A stretch of 64,000 nt of DNA, taken from positions 4,920,791-4,984,790 of the forward strand of contig NC_023753.2 in the NCBI RefSeq assembly GCF_000499845.2, read 5' to 3'. Shown piece by piece: positions 36,949 through 48,604 of the stretch (the stretch's first letter is position 1; every line of letters starts with the position of its first letter). The DNA is from Phaseolus vulgaris. Its lineage: Eukaryota; Streptophyta; Magnoliopsida; Fabales; Fabaceae. The notes under the pieces are model-generated. The model saw nothing but the letters and a program-made list of their open reading frames with translations, had not been told where the DNA came from and did not search any database. The position numbers and the translations under genes are program-made.

Positions 36949-36993
36949 TTGACTTTGTTTGTGGTTCATAAACCATTTACACAACTATATATA
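36949..36993 (+). promoter_or_regulatory. CRP1 core promoter: W-box and TATA
   Basis: ttgact (W-box core, 36949-36954) is followed by a block from tttgtggttcataaaccatt to cacaac and then TATATATA (36986-36993), about 77 bases before the ATG. The same layout precedes CRP2 and CRP3. Confidence 0.6.
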
Positions 36994-37069
36994 CTAATTT
37001 ACCTTCCAAAACTAAGGTAAGGGAAGGAGGAAAATAAACCACCACCAACAACAAGAAAAAATAACTAAA

Positions 37070-37888
37070 ATGGAAAACAAATATGTTGCATTGTTGTTGG
37101 TGGTGTGCCTCATAGCTGCTACAACTGTTGAAGCTCAAGAATCCCAAATTTCATGCTTTCACGATTGTGTCTCAATTGATTGTGGTGAACAACCTTCAAC
37201 CTTTTGCAAGTTCCTTTGTGGTTTCGGTTGTTCAGGCACTGGATTGACAAACTGTAAGTTAATTCATTTACATATATGCATGATCTTTGTTTTGTGAAAT
37301 ATTAGAATGAAATTTTTAATAAAGCCTCATTTGTTTTAATAAATTATTGAATATAAAGAGATTCAATTCTTCTTCATCTTAGGGTTTAGATTTCAATGCC
37401 ATAAGGAAAAATAGTTAAGGAAAATATTCGACGAAACTTTTTATTTCCCCTTCAATTAGAATTGTTTAATAAGTTGCCACTAAATTTTGAATGAAGATAG
37501 AAATATTACATACTGAATTGATATTGTGATTCATTCTATTTTCTTTATTTATTATCAGTGTATTTTAGTGTATGTAATAATATACAAGATAACTGTTTAT
37601 ATTGAATATTGACCCTAAATGTAAGGGATAATAAGGTAATTATACATTAAAAATAAAATAAAAAAATAAAACTATGTTCATTTAAAATAGTTATTGTAGT
37701 TTATAGACATGAAGATGATTGTTTATGTTTATGTGTATGTGAATTTCATAAATATTTATTATTCTTAAGTTTGCAATCTTAAAATGTACCATGCAGCAAA
37801 TATGGTAGATACAAATGGAGTGAAGGCAGAAGCACCAAAATCATCATGGGCAGAAGCACCACAATTCTCAAGGAAGGTTCAAGCATAG
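37070..37888 (+). CDS. CRP1: small secreted six-cysteine (thionin-like) peptide
   Basis: Exons 37070-37253 and 37797-37888 (donor T/GTAAGT, acceptor ATGCAG/CA) give 91 residues. A signal peptide covers residues 1-22 (ends TTVEA). The mature part has six cysteines, C29, C33, C38, C46, C50 and C54, spaced C-x3-C-x4-C-x7-C-x3-C-x3-C. The two Cx3C pairs recall helical-hairpin or thionin-like plant peptides, but no exact family match can be claimed without a search. Exon 2 encodes a polar Ala/Glu/Lys/Ser-rich tail. Relative to CRP2 and CRP3 the frame stops early, at TAG 37886-37888; the aligned downstream frame stays open to TAA at 37928-37930, so the mature tail is 14 residues shorter. The role is unknown; a secreted defence or signalling peptide is inference. 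Confidence 0.82.
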
Positions 37889-38981
37889 TTGGAAAAAGAC
37901 TATAATGCAGATAAGCAAGGCTTTCACTAAGCTTTGTAGCATAGGTTGAACAAAATGCAATTAATGGGGCTTAATATGTGGCTGTCTCATTAACATGAGA
38001 ACATAATATTATTATTATTCTCTTTATCCTCCTTTCCTCCAATTATTAACTATCACTAAATTAAATATTATCCATCTTCTTCTCACTCTCTTTTTCTTTT
38101 TTCTAACAAAAGTGTTATCTATTGTAAATAACAACCTTTGAAATGCTCCAATCCATATAAACAAAATTGTGTATGATTATATGTTAAGAAAATTAGCTTA
38201 TCACACAATAATGGTACATTCCCTTTCAAACTTCACAAAGACAATTATTATTAGCTACACAACTACCTCATGTACTTAGGCCATTATTAACTTCTTTTAT
38301 TTTACTTCCTGGCCTTTAATATTTTATTGTTTAGAATATCTCCTGCCACTTCGCTTTGTTGCCTTTCCATCAAGTGTATTGCTACTTAGACTAAAACATC
38401 ATGCCTATTTCTCATTACTTCGTTGTTGCTAGTTATTGTTAATTGTAGCACCTTTACCTCTTCATAACTTAAATTTTTTTCATACTTTGTGTTTGGCTGC
38501 ATTGAGGAAACTCAAACTAGAGGAGGTCGTGCACTAATATTTTTTAAAAAATAGTGAAACTTTAGCTACTTCTGCATGCCATTTTTTCATATTTCATTTT
38601 TTGTTGTTTCTATATTCATTTTTTTGTGTGTATATATTTTAACCTTTGATAATGAGAATGCACTTGTAGATTGTTCTTCATCTCAGATCTTCACCTTAAT
38701 TCCTCAAACCATCAACCTTCCACCATGTTTCACTGAGAGTTGGATTAGTCTCAATTTTCCTATCTCAGACTTGATATTCCTATTTTGACACGACTACATC
38801 TTCTATATCTCCTTTCACCTTCATTGTGAGTCCACTTATTTCATAGGCCATTTCAGTCTGTTTTCATTACTTGACTTCTCCTTTGGAATTCTCCTCCAAA
38901 TCCTATACACAATGATCATATTCTTTTACTCGTTATAATTGCATGGAGAGTAAACATTAACTATTGTTATGGGTCCATTAA
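37889..38981. other. Conserved downstream region of unit 1
   Basis: CRP1 3' UTR and flank, shared with units 2 and 3 (for example taggccatt...aacttctttta and ggaaactcaaactagaggag). Short frames such as 38576-38788 are not conserved as proteins and are not called. Confidence 0.5.
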
Positions 38982-40912
38982 GGTTGTGTTTGGATTGGAA
39001 AGGAAATGTGTGAGGATTTGAGGAAAATGTGAAAAAAGCGATGTTGTTTGGATTTTAGTATGATAGAGTGAATTTGTGAGAAAAATGTATTGTAGTTTGT
39101 GAATGATGTGAAGGGTGTGAGAGAACTTTTTTTTTTAAATTTTAAAAATGAAACTTTACAAATTTATCCTTATTTTTAAAAATAATTAAAAAATAAAATA
39201 AGAGACATCTTTTGTGTAAATTTTATTTAATTATATATTTTTATAAACTTACAAAATAAATTTCATATCCTACAAATTATTTGCTTTTGTCTCTCGTTTT
39301 ATTTTAAAATATATTTTTTAATATAATGTTTAAAAAATAAGCTATTAATATAACAATGTATTAGAAACAAGTACGAAAACTTATAATATTTAAATAAATA
39401 ACAATATGAATAATTGAGTATATATATATATATATATATATATATTCTAATTTATTATAAGTGGTGTCAAATGTTGGTATGATTTTTTTAAAAATAATTT
39501 TAATGTAATTAATGTTATTTGGATGTAAAAAATAGTTTTTACATGAGAAAAACAACATGCATGATTATGCATGATGTTAATATTATAAAAATTATTAAAA
39601 ACAATCATAAATTACAATTTTTTTTATAAAATGATCTATTCAAAAAATATCAAATTATATTGCAGTTCATCTAACATATTTTATTAAAAATAATGTCAAG
39701 ATTTTTTTTTTACTAAACACTAATAAAGTATATATATATATATATATATATTAATAACGTAATATTGATGTTATATATTAATGTAAGTATTTATCTGATT
39801 AATTTATCATAAACATAATAAATTTAGCAATATAATTTTATTCAAAAGAAATAATATTTATATATATATATATTAACTTATAATCATAAATTTTAAAATT
39901 TATTTTAATATTATTATTTACAAATAAATTTTATGCAAACAAAAACAAATTTATAATGTTAAACTAATACATACTTATTTATGTGGCTTTCATCCTCTTT
40001 CTCATCATGAGGCATGCTTCTTTCTAGTAACTTACTCTTCACCAGCAGAGAATAGGAGGTTATCTTTCATTTGGATCTAGGGATTTGTGTAAACTCCTGA
40101 ACAATAAATATCTTCTCCCTATGTAATGAAGGGAAGGTCATGAAAAATCAACTCACTAGTGTAGTTTTTTCAATTTTATCATTTTTACATATATTAATGA
40201 TTACATAAATTGAACTAACACAAATATTTTAATTAAATGTAATAATAATAATTAATAATAAAATAAAAAATTTAATACAAAAAATATTTAGTTATTTATA
40301 ATAAACAAATTATATAATAATAATTATTATAAATATAATAATACTATTTACATTTAATATAAATTTATTTTTTTAATTATAATTTTTAAATTTATAAATA
40401 TTTAAATTATTTATTTCTGTATAATAATTTATAATTTTTACATAATAACTCATATATTTTTTTTGAAATTAATTATTTAATGATATAGAAAATAACTTAC
40501 ATAATTTTAATTTACCAAAATATACACAAAAATACCTAATATTTGATTATTTTGTTTTTTAAAGAGAATGATAAATTTGTAATATTATATTTTATACACA
40601 AAATAACCTTATATTTTGTTTTTTAAAGAAAATAACTTACATAATTTTAATTTACCAAAATATACACAAAAATACCTAATATTTGATTATTTTGTTTTTT
40701 AAAGAGAATGATAAATTTGTAATATTATATTTTATATCTTTAAAAAAATTAAAATACCTCATAACCATCATATCACTCACAAACTTTCCTTACAAATTCA
40801 TTAAAACATTTCTTAATCTAAACACACTCACTTTCTTCACACTTTCCTTACAAATCATCACACATCCACTCCTTAAGTCCACACACTTCCCCTCCTCAAT
40901 TCAAATACAACC
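38982..40912. mobile_element. PIF/Harbinger-like non-autonomous element
   Basis: About 1.93 kb with termini ggttgtgtttggattggaaa against ggttgtatttgaattgagga (read from the right) and a TAA target duplication on both sides (38979-38981, 40913-40915). The terminal similarity extends beyond 50 bp. The interior is AT-rich with no transposase; a small internal direct repeat lies at 40495-40730. Diverged copies sit at the same place in unit 2 and, at the window edge, unit 3, so the insertion predates the duplications. Confidence 0.75.
39418..39445. repeat. (TA)n microsatellite
   Basis: Inside the Harbinger-like element; similar short tracts at 39731-39752 and 39858-39873. Confidence 0.85.
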
Positions 40913-41439
40913 TAATCGAAACGATTTCCACCCATTATTTTCTTTCCTCCTCTACAATGCACACCTTGAAGCAAATACACCCTTTATATTATGTTTACTT
41001 CTAAATATGTGCAATGAGGAGGGATGGATGGGCGAATGCTTCTTGTATTTGTTTAAGTAGTTTTGAGGGTGGGAGAGCGGATGGGGGGGAGGATGACAAC
41101 ATTTTTTGTATTCACATAAATGAAGAGATTTGCAGAAATTCCACCTAAAATTCTTGCATTTTATCCAAATCCCTTTTTCAAGCATTTTTAAACTATTAAT
41201 AATATAAATTATTCAAAATATTAATAATATTAATTATTTTATCACTATTATAATTACTAATATATATATACACACACAATATACATAATTTTATTTAAAA
41301 ATTTCAAAAATAATTAATTATATTATTAATAACAACATACACTACAAGAAAAAAAAAGTTTTAACTAAAGTTATTTAGTATAGGTTAATATATTCCTATG
41401 ACTTAATTTAATTAACAAAGATTTTTTTTAAGGTTAGTT

Positions 41440-41712
41440 AAATTCTAAAAGTTTATTCTAAAATCTCGACAAAATAGCGGAGGTTATTTTAACCTTCATA
41501 AAAGTTTATTCTAAAACCTCAGCAAAATAACTGAGGTTGTCTCAACCTTCGTCAAGTTACAAAGGTTTAATCTAAAACCTCAATAAAATAATGATTTTTT
41601 TTTAACCTTCACTAAATTTCAAAGGTTTATTCTACAACCTCAACAAAATAACAATTTTTTTTAACCTTCATTAAATTCTAAAGGTTTATTCTAAAACCTC
41701 ATCAAAATAGTA
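41440..41712. repeat. Left subterminal repeats of CACTA-like element
   Basis: About five tandem units of about 59 bp built on aaaggtttattctaaaacct ... ttttaaccttca. Confidence 0.85.
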
Positions 41713-41929
41713 TGTGAGTAATGATTTTATGGTGACACATAATTAATATATGCTTTATCTATTTATTTAATTTATATATGTTTTATCAAAATTTCAAAAT
41801 TGTTCATAGATTAGAGCTTTTGAATGTTTTTTTTTCACTTTTGAGTTCTTAAATTTTGCTATTTGATCATTAGCAATTTTCTTTAAAAGTTAGGTTTCAT
41901 TATTATTTTCTCCAAAATTCATTTTTGAA

Positions 41930-43538
41930 AATTCTTGAAAATTTTCCGGTTTGGAAATCTCATTGGATCTGTGGTGTGAACAGTATATCCAGTGGTGCGA
42001 ATATCAGATTTGGTTTAGGTTTTCAGATTTTCCTAAAATTTTTCTCTACTTTTTGCGTCGTTGTTCTTCATCTTCTGAGTGTTCATGAAATTTGAATCGG
42101 AACAACTCCGATGTGAATGAAATCGGTGCACGAGGCGGATAATAGGTGGCCAGTGGTTCGCCTTCAAATGATGCAAACAACGGTGATGAATGCCAGTTCG
42201 GTGCGATATCCAATTGAAGCGGTGTGGTGTTGGAATAGTCAAGAACGAATGTTTTTGCATTTCCGACAACCTAAATCGGTGAACGGAAGCGGAATTTTCG
42301 GTGAACGAAGTGGGTGAACGGTTTGCGTTTTTCTTCATCTTAAATAGGTAAGTGAGTTTGATTGGAGAACATTGAAACGGTGTGACAAAGGAGTGGCAGC
42401 TTCCGGCGACTGTAATCAGAAAGTTGAACGGAGAAGACGACCGGAAACTTAAAATTGATTAAATTCAGTAATTGGACGAGGACTCCGGCAGTTCTCGTAG
42501 GAGCTAAAATCGGAGCTGAAGCGATTCTCGTGGAGCACACTCAGGTTTCGGGCATGCGATCTCGTCTTCAACTACGAACGACGTAGGAGTTGGATTCGAA
42601 ACTGCAATTTGAAGTTTGAAAAACAGATAAGTGGATTTCTCAAGATAATCTCCTTGTTTTTCTCAGGTAAAATTGATTAACGATACTTGAAATTTTTTGA
42701 GTGAATCATTGGTGATTCAGTGGAAGTGTTGGGGAGAAGTTGTGAATTGATTCCTTGACTGAGTTTCTGGTGAAGCAGAGCTACTGTTTTTCTTGTTCTA
42801 AATTTGTTATTTGGTGAAAAATTAAATGTAATTGTGAATCTGTTTTGAGCTTTGAAAAAACTGCAGAAAACGTGTTTGATAAAATTACAAAGTGGAAGTT
42901 GTATTCAATTGGTTCTAGCTTAATTGTATTGTTGGTGCAGAATTTTAAAATTTCAATTGACAAGGGCAGTAGTGTGATTAAAAGTTTGTATTTGAAAAAT
43001 TGAGAAATTGGCGGTTCAGTGTTTTTGGGAATTAAACTTCGTTGATTCAATTTTGTTGTAAGGAAGCAGATTGGCGAAGTAATAATTTGGTAATTTGGAA
43101 AATTCACGATGAAATTGGTGCGCTGGAATTGGTGGAAGTTGAGTTCGTTAGCAGCCTAAACATTTCTTCATTGGTGATGTGTTGCTGGTCCAGTAGAAGA
43201 GTTGATGCACTCTAGAAGGTCCAAGTGGTTTGTCTTGGTGCAGATTTTCCCAAACGCTGCTGGTGAGTGATAAAGGTGAAAACAGTTTACAGAAGTCAAC
43301 TTGAGACATGTCAAATTAGCATTGTAAGTACTTTGTTGGTTGAATTAAGAAGTTCTAAAACTGATTCAGCGCTGGCGTAAAAAATTGGAAGTGCAGCTAG
43401 TGATAATTGTTGCATTGGCGAATAGTTGAATGGTGCCTTTGATGAATTGAAATGGAAAAAGCTAGGATAATGGTTTAAATTCAATTTAGAAAGCAAATTT
43501 TGGTGGTTAGCTGATATTGTTTATTATATTATATGCAG
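41930..43538. other. GC-richer interior of CACTA-like element, unidentified
   Basis: Contrasts with its flanks in composition and has codon-like stretches (for example 42060-42600) but no recognisable protein on either strand. It may be further captured gene, UTR or intron sequence. Confidence 0.4.
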
Positions 43539-43820
43539 TGCTTACTTCATGGTTTAGGCTCAAATATCCTTACATGGCCATTGGTGCTCTGGTCTCATCA
43601 GCTCCGATCCTCTACTTTTATGATATTACACCACAGTATGGTTACTACTCTATTGTTTCAAGGGATTTTTAGAGTAATTTATCATATTTTGATTTTGATT
43701 TTTTCTTTATTTGTTTAATTCTACCATCAAATATATGTCAAAAAAAGGTGACTTAATGATGAGTTGGTATATTCAGGAAGCCAGTGAAACATGTTACAAG
43801 AGATTCAAGACTTACTGGTG
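43539..43820 (+). pseudogene. Captured lysosomal Pro-X carboxypeptidase (peptidase S28) exon-intron-exon fragment
   Basis: Exon A (43539-43673, preceded by atatgcag) reads [40 protein letters not shown], then RDF. An extra T disrupts the donor-proximal codon and gives an in-frame stop. After an intron (gtaatt...tattcag) exon B from 43777 reads EASETCYKRFKTYW. Together these correspond to the WFRLKYPH..GALASSAPIL..DDITP...FREASESCY region that follows the catalytic serine in plant S28 Pro-X carboxypeptidases. Only this internal piece, about 60 residues, is present. Retention of the intron shows a DNA-level copy, not retroposition. Confidence 0.8.
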
Positions 43821-45026
43821 TAGCTTGAACGTGCCTTTCTAACATTCTTCCAAACTATTGGATTTTATTTGCTTACATTCACCATATTTAATAGAATTTA
43901 CATTTTTTTTTCTTTTTTTTAACGCTATTAAATTCTAAAATATGAATATCCACTAAAAGCATTTATAATACAATGGTTAATGATACTTTCATTAATGCTC
44001 TTCGTGCTGCTCTTGCTTCTTTTGGCTGTGAGTCTGACTTGCCGTTGTTTTTAAACTGTATTATTGATATTTCATTAAATTTTTCTAATTATATTAATCT
44101 ATGTTTCCAAGGAGCTCCTCAACCCAATTTAAGATGTTAACAAACTGTTGAACTGAGTCCTGCAGATGCTATTGGATATCCAAGCTGTTAAGACAATTTT
44201 TCTTGAAGTTCCTTCTCTTTCTGTAATATTAATTTGTATTCAATAGTTTCTATGCTTAAATATATATTTTTTTAAAATATAATTTGGTATATTGCTTGTG
44301 TGTACTACAAGAAATATCACTATTATGATAATATTTAATGTTCCGATGTCCAATTGTCCCACCAATTTGTTAATTCTTTTAAGTATTTATATAATATTAT
44401 GTTAGAACTAACTAATAATTTTATATGAACTTAAACTATAAAGAAGCAGAGAAATTGTCTATCAAGGTACATTCTATCTTTCTACCTTGGGAACCATTAA
44501 CATAGCCTTTTATGTAAAATTAATGACTTTTGGCATGAATTGGTAAGTGTTAGACCTTGAGAGTACAAACGTGAAAACCCTCTATAAAAGAGTCCAAACA
44601 TATATGTAGCTGATTGACTTTGATTTGGCTGAACTTGACATGAAGAAAGTTATTGAGATAGGTGATGTTGGTGTAATCTATCAATACTGATTAACAAATT
44701 ATACTCTAAAAAGATAATTAAGAAACTGTTTTACATTCTAACTTTGTTTCTTATTAATTAAGTCAATTTTTTTGAGTTATTCAACTATTTATCTTTATTG
44801 AAGAATAAAGATATAGAGGACATCAAGATGCACCAAACTTCATTTTTTTAATTTTTTTTATAAGTTGTAAATTCGTTAGTTTATTTAAATATACAACTAA
44901 ACGTTATATTTATCTTTTTTGGACAATGTTTATTGAATATATTATTTAATCATGAAAAATTTCTTTGTATGAAAATTTAAATGTTTTAGTTAATTATTTA
45001 ATTTTTGAGTAAAATTAAATGTTTTT

Positions 45027-45462
45027 AGTTCCAAACCTATGGTATTTTATATGGATTTTGAAATCTATGATATTTTATGAAGGTTTTGAAACCTATGATA
45101 TTTGTACGGAGGTTTTGAAACCTATGGTATTTTATGAAAGTTTTGAAACCTATGGTATTTTACAGAGGTCTCGAAACCTATGGTATTTTACAGAGGTCTC
45201 GAAACCTATGGCATTTTATAGAGGTTTTTGAAACCTATGGTATTTTACATAGGTTTTGAAACTCATGGTATTCTATACAGGTACTAAACCTCATGGTCTT
45301 TTACGAGGATTTTGAAATCCATGATATTTTTCGGGAGTTTGGAAACCCATGGTAATTACGAAGATTTTGGAACCCATGATATTTTACGGAGGTTTTCAAA
45401 TACACGGTATTTTACGAAGGTTCTTAAACTTATGATATGTATAAGAGGTTTTAAAAGACGTT
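45027..45462. repeat. Right subterminal repeats of CACTA-like element
   Basis: About fifteen tandem copies of a 28-29-bp unit, aaacctatggtattttacgg followed by aggttttg. The unit length is not a multiple of three and the frames across it are spurious. Confidence 0.9.
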
Positions 45463-45615
45463 TTCTGAAGTTTAAAAAATCCAAAATCCTAGAGAACATG
45501 TTCCTTAGGGATGGTTTAACCGGGGAAATTACAACCTGGATAAATGACTTAGCGGAAGTTTTAATCCTTGGTAATGTAAAATTAAACCTTGTTAAAATTA
45601 TTTTTTCTTGTACTG

Positions 45616-46667
45616 AATATACTTATAAATGATGAAAATAATAAAATAAAATTATAATATAAAAAACATATATAGTTATATAAAATAACAAATATATAAT
45701 AACAAATATTATTTTCATAAATTTTAATATATTTAATAAATTCATTTCAGTTTAACACAAAATTATTTTTTATTATGTTTTTTAATTTTTTATTAAAAAT
45801 AAAATTAATTATAGATATTATATATTAGAAAAATTTAATTAACTCAAACCTACACACAAAAATAATTCATTATTTATATATACTTTTAATAATAATGATA
45901 AATTTGTAAACTTACATTTTACACCTTTAAAATATTTTTTAAATTCCCTCCCAACTATCACATCATCACAAATTCAATCAACCATACTCACATAATTACT
46001 CTATCATCATTCGATCCAAATAACTTCACACATCTTCTCTAATCCTCACAAATCAACATCTTCCCCGCAAATTTTGAAATCTAAATAATTGGTAGTTAAA
46101 ACATTGATAACTAATTAGATACCAATTTAGAAACTATTTGCCAATAATAGAAACTAATTTAGAAACCACTAATTTTTTTAGTCTTTAAAATGGTCTCCAA
46201 TTTAGTCACTATAGCAACTAATTATTTTTTGTTTCTAAAATTGGTTTCTATTTAATGATTTACTTGTAGTGTTATATTAATATTAATATTAAAAAAACTA
46301 TTAAATAACAATCAAATTTAGAGACAAAAAATAATTAGTCACTATATTAACTAAGTTAGATAATATTTGAAAAATTAAAAATTATTTTTATATAAATTAT
46401 TTATATTATTAATAAAAATTATAAAATAATTTATAAATTTGTATCTAACAATGTTAGTAGCTAAAATTTTTGGTAAGTAATGTATATATCAATTTTAGAA
46501 ACTATTTTATAATTTTTTATTAATAATATAAAGTAATTTAATATCAATTTTTTTAATTTATAAAATAATATATAATTTAAAATATAATAACTAATTATTT
46601 TAATTTCTAAAATTAATTAATATTTTTCTTGAAATATAATATTATTAATATTATTTTTTAGTAATAC

Positions 46668-46701
<34 letters not shown>

Positions 46702-46999
46702 CATATTAAGATTATTAACATTAATATTAAGGATTTTAATAATAATAACAATATTTTATTATATAATGTTTAAAGTTTGATTTGGAATCAAAACACGCAT
46801 TCCATGCGTGATCTCTTCTGATGTTTACATATAATTTAATATATTTCAATAACTGATTTTTTAATTAATTTGTAAGTAAACTAATGCACAATTTAAAAAT
46901 AAATTTATAAATAATTATATACGGATAAATCCAATAAATAATATCTATATAATTAGATACTGATATTACTTACGAATATCAACATATGAATTTACTTAT
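45616..46999. other. Intergenic transposon relics
   Basis: 45920-46080 resembles the right end of the Harbinger-like family. 46085-46274 read on the minus strand starts CACTACAAGTAAATC with repeated gaaaccaatttagaaac motifs, i.e. another CACTA-type terminus. A (TTA)n run lies at 46668-46698. No genes. Confidence 0.5.
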
Positions 47000-47849
47000 A
47001 AATTTTTAAATCTCCTGGTAGATATTTATGTCTAATTTATTTATGAATTTTTTTTTTTACAATTCGTAGATAATTTTGTTTACTTATCAAATTTTTTTTA
47101 TTATCTACGGATTTTTTTAGTAGGTAATAACGAATTTTCTTATAGCATTATGTCGGCTCTAAAAAAAAAATAAATGATGTATAAAACATGTTTGAGCGGT
47201 GGGAAGAATTTCTCGATGTGTAACACTAAAATGATAAAAAAGATATTTTTAATGTGCAACAACTAGAAAACAACATGCAGGACGACTTAATGCAACTTTG
47301 GGGGGGCAGTTTAGGACAATAACAGTCACACAACATAACACAAGATGAGACACAAGAAGAGACACAAGGTGGGAGCAATAACGATTTGGTGTGTCGACTA
47401 GGTAGGGGGAGTGGGTGACACATGGATGACAGAGATTGGGGGATGTGACATTAAGCTCAGGGATAAACACAAAAGTGACAACACGAATCATGAACAAAGA
47501 AGAAGACAAATGGGTAATGGCACAAAAGAAAAGTGTCATGAATAAGGTGTTTTAAAAGAAGTCAAACTTTTTACATTGATTCACCATAACTAATGTAAAA
47601 ATTCATTTCTACATTAAGTGCAAAAATGAATGATATTTTTTTTTACGTCTTCACTTAGTTACCAAAATGTCACTGTACATATTTTTTGTCGTTATTTTTA
47701 GGCCATTCAACGTCAAAATTGTAATGTAAATGAGCTTTCTACACTAGTGAACTCACAAGGTTGTTGTTAGAAGGGATTTAATTTTTGTAGAAAATAAACT
47801 GCAAAATGAGCATAAACTAAAAAACTTTATAACTTGGTTTGTAGGTTAA

Positions 47850-48170
47850 CCAAATCTCAAGCACTAGATATTTGATTGCTTTATTCTTAGTCTTGGTTAC
47901 AACATATTTAGTTTAGACTTGTATCTATTATAATAAGTTTGATGAGAATGTTTTATCATCCTAGTATTATATATGAATGATATGTTACGGTAAATTTCAA
48001 CAATTAAATAAAATAATTGGAGACAAAGATGACAAACGAGTCTAATATAAAACTTGGAACTAGTAAATGCGATTTTAGAAATACATATTTATCGAGACAA
48101 AAAATAGATAAGAAAGTTTGATTTTCTCAAAATAATTATTTTTTCAACCTAGTTTGATCAATTATAAGGT
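47850..48170 (+). pseudogene. Ty1/copia reverse transcriptase relic (unit 2)
   Basis: Same fragment as at 36300-36690 and also reads YMND at the YVDD position, so that change predates the duplication. Further single-base indels are present. Confidence 0.7.
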
Positions 48171-48478
48171 ATCCGAGTAACAATAAAAAAAAGAACGTTA
48201 TCCGAGTAACAATAAAAAAAAGAACGTTATGTCATTTTTCCTTGCTGAAAAGGAGAAAAGGTTGTAGTGTTTTTTTTCTTTGAACAAATTAGGTTCACAG
48301 TATAGATATCTTCTCAATTCAACACATGACAAATTGATCAATCACAAAGAAAATTGGCATTGGACCATGAAAGGTGGAAGAAAGCAAGCCTTTTTCCATT
48401 ATTAATCAATTTGTTTCCGAATTCTTTTCTTTAAGTTAGGATATTCTAACTAACAAACGCCCCAAATTTTAGCAAACG

Positions 48479-48524
48479 TTGACTTTGTTTGTGGTTCATA
48501 AACCATTTACACAACTATATATAT
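48479..48524 (+). promoter_or_regulatory. CRP2 core promoter: W-box and TATA
   Basis: ttgact at 48479-48484 and TATATATAT at 48516-48524, with the intervening sequence nearly identical to CRP1. Confidence 0.6.
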
Positions 48525-48604
48525 TCATGTACCTTCCCAAACCAAGGTAAGGGAAGGAGGAAAGTAAATCACCAACAACAACAACAGGACAAAAAATAAC
48601 TAAA

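Larger units (their letters stand above)
35484..40960. repeat. Duplication unit 1 of the CRP array
   Basis: Aligns with unit 2 (about 47000-52650) from 35484 onwards and with unit 3 (about 57350 to the window end) from about 36700. In order it contains a degenerate CACTA-like terminus (35500-35640), a copia RT relic, CRP1, conserved downstream DNA and a Harbinger-like element. Confidence 0.85.
41340..45615. mobile_element. CACTA-like element carrying captured gene DNA
   Basis: 4.3 kb. The left end CACTACAAGAAAAAAAAAG...TTTTAAC matches the right end read inward, CAGTACAAGAAAAAATAATTTTAAC. Both ends carry tandem subterminal repeats: about five units of about 59 bp on the left and about fifteen units of about 28 bp on the right. 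The middle (41930-44250) is clearly richer in G+C and contains exons of a serine carboxypeptidase. No transposase is seen, so it is non-autonomous. A clean 3-bp target duplication is not visible (ata on the left, aat on the right). Confidence 0.7.

Noticed and set aside
45019..45231. Repetitive open frame (ETYGIL..., SKPMAFY...)
   Set aside because: Translation of the 28-bp subterminal repeat array; the period is not a multiple of three.
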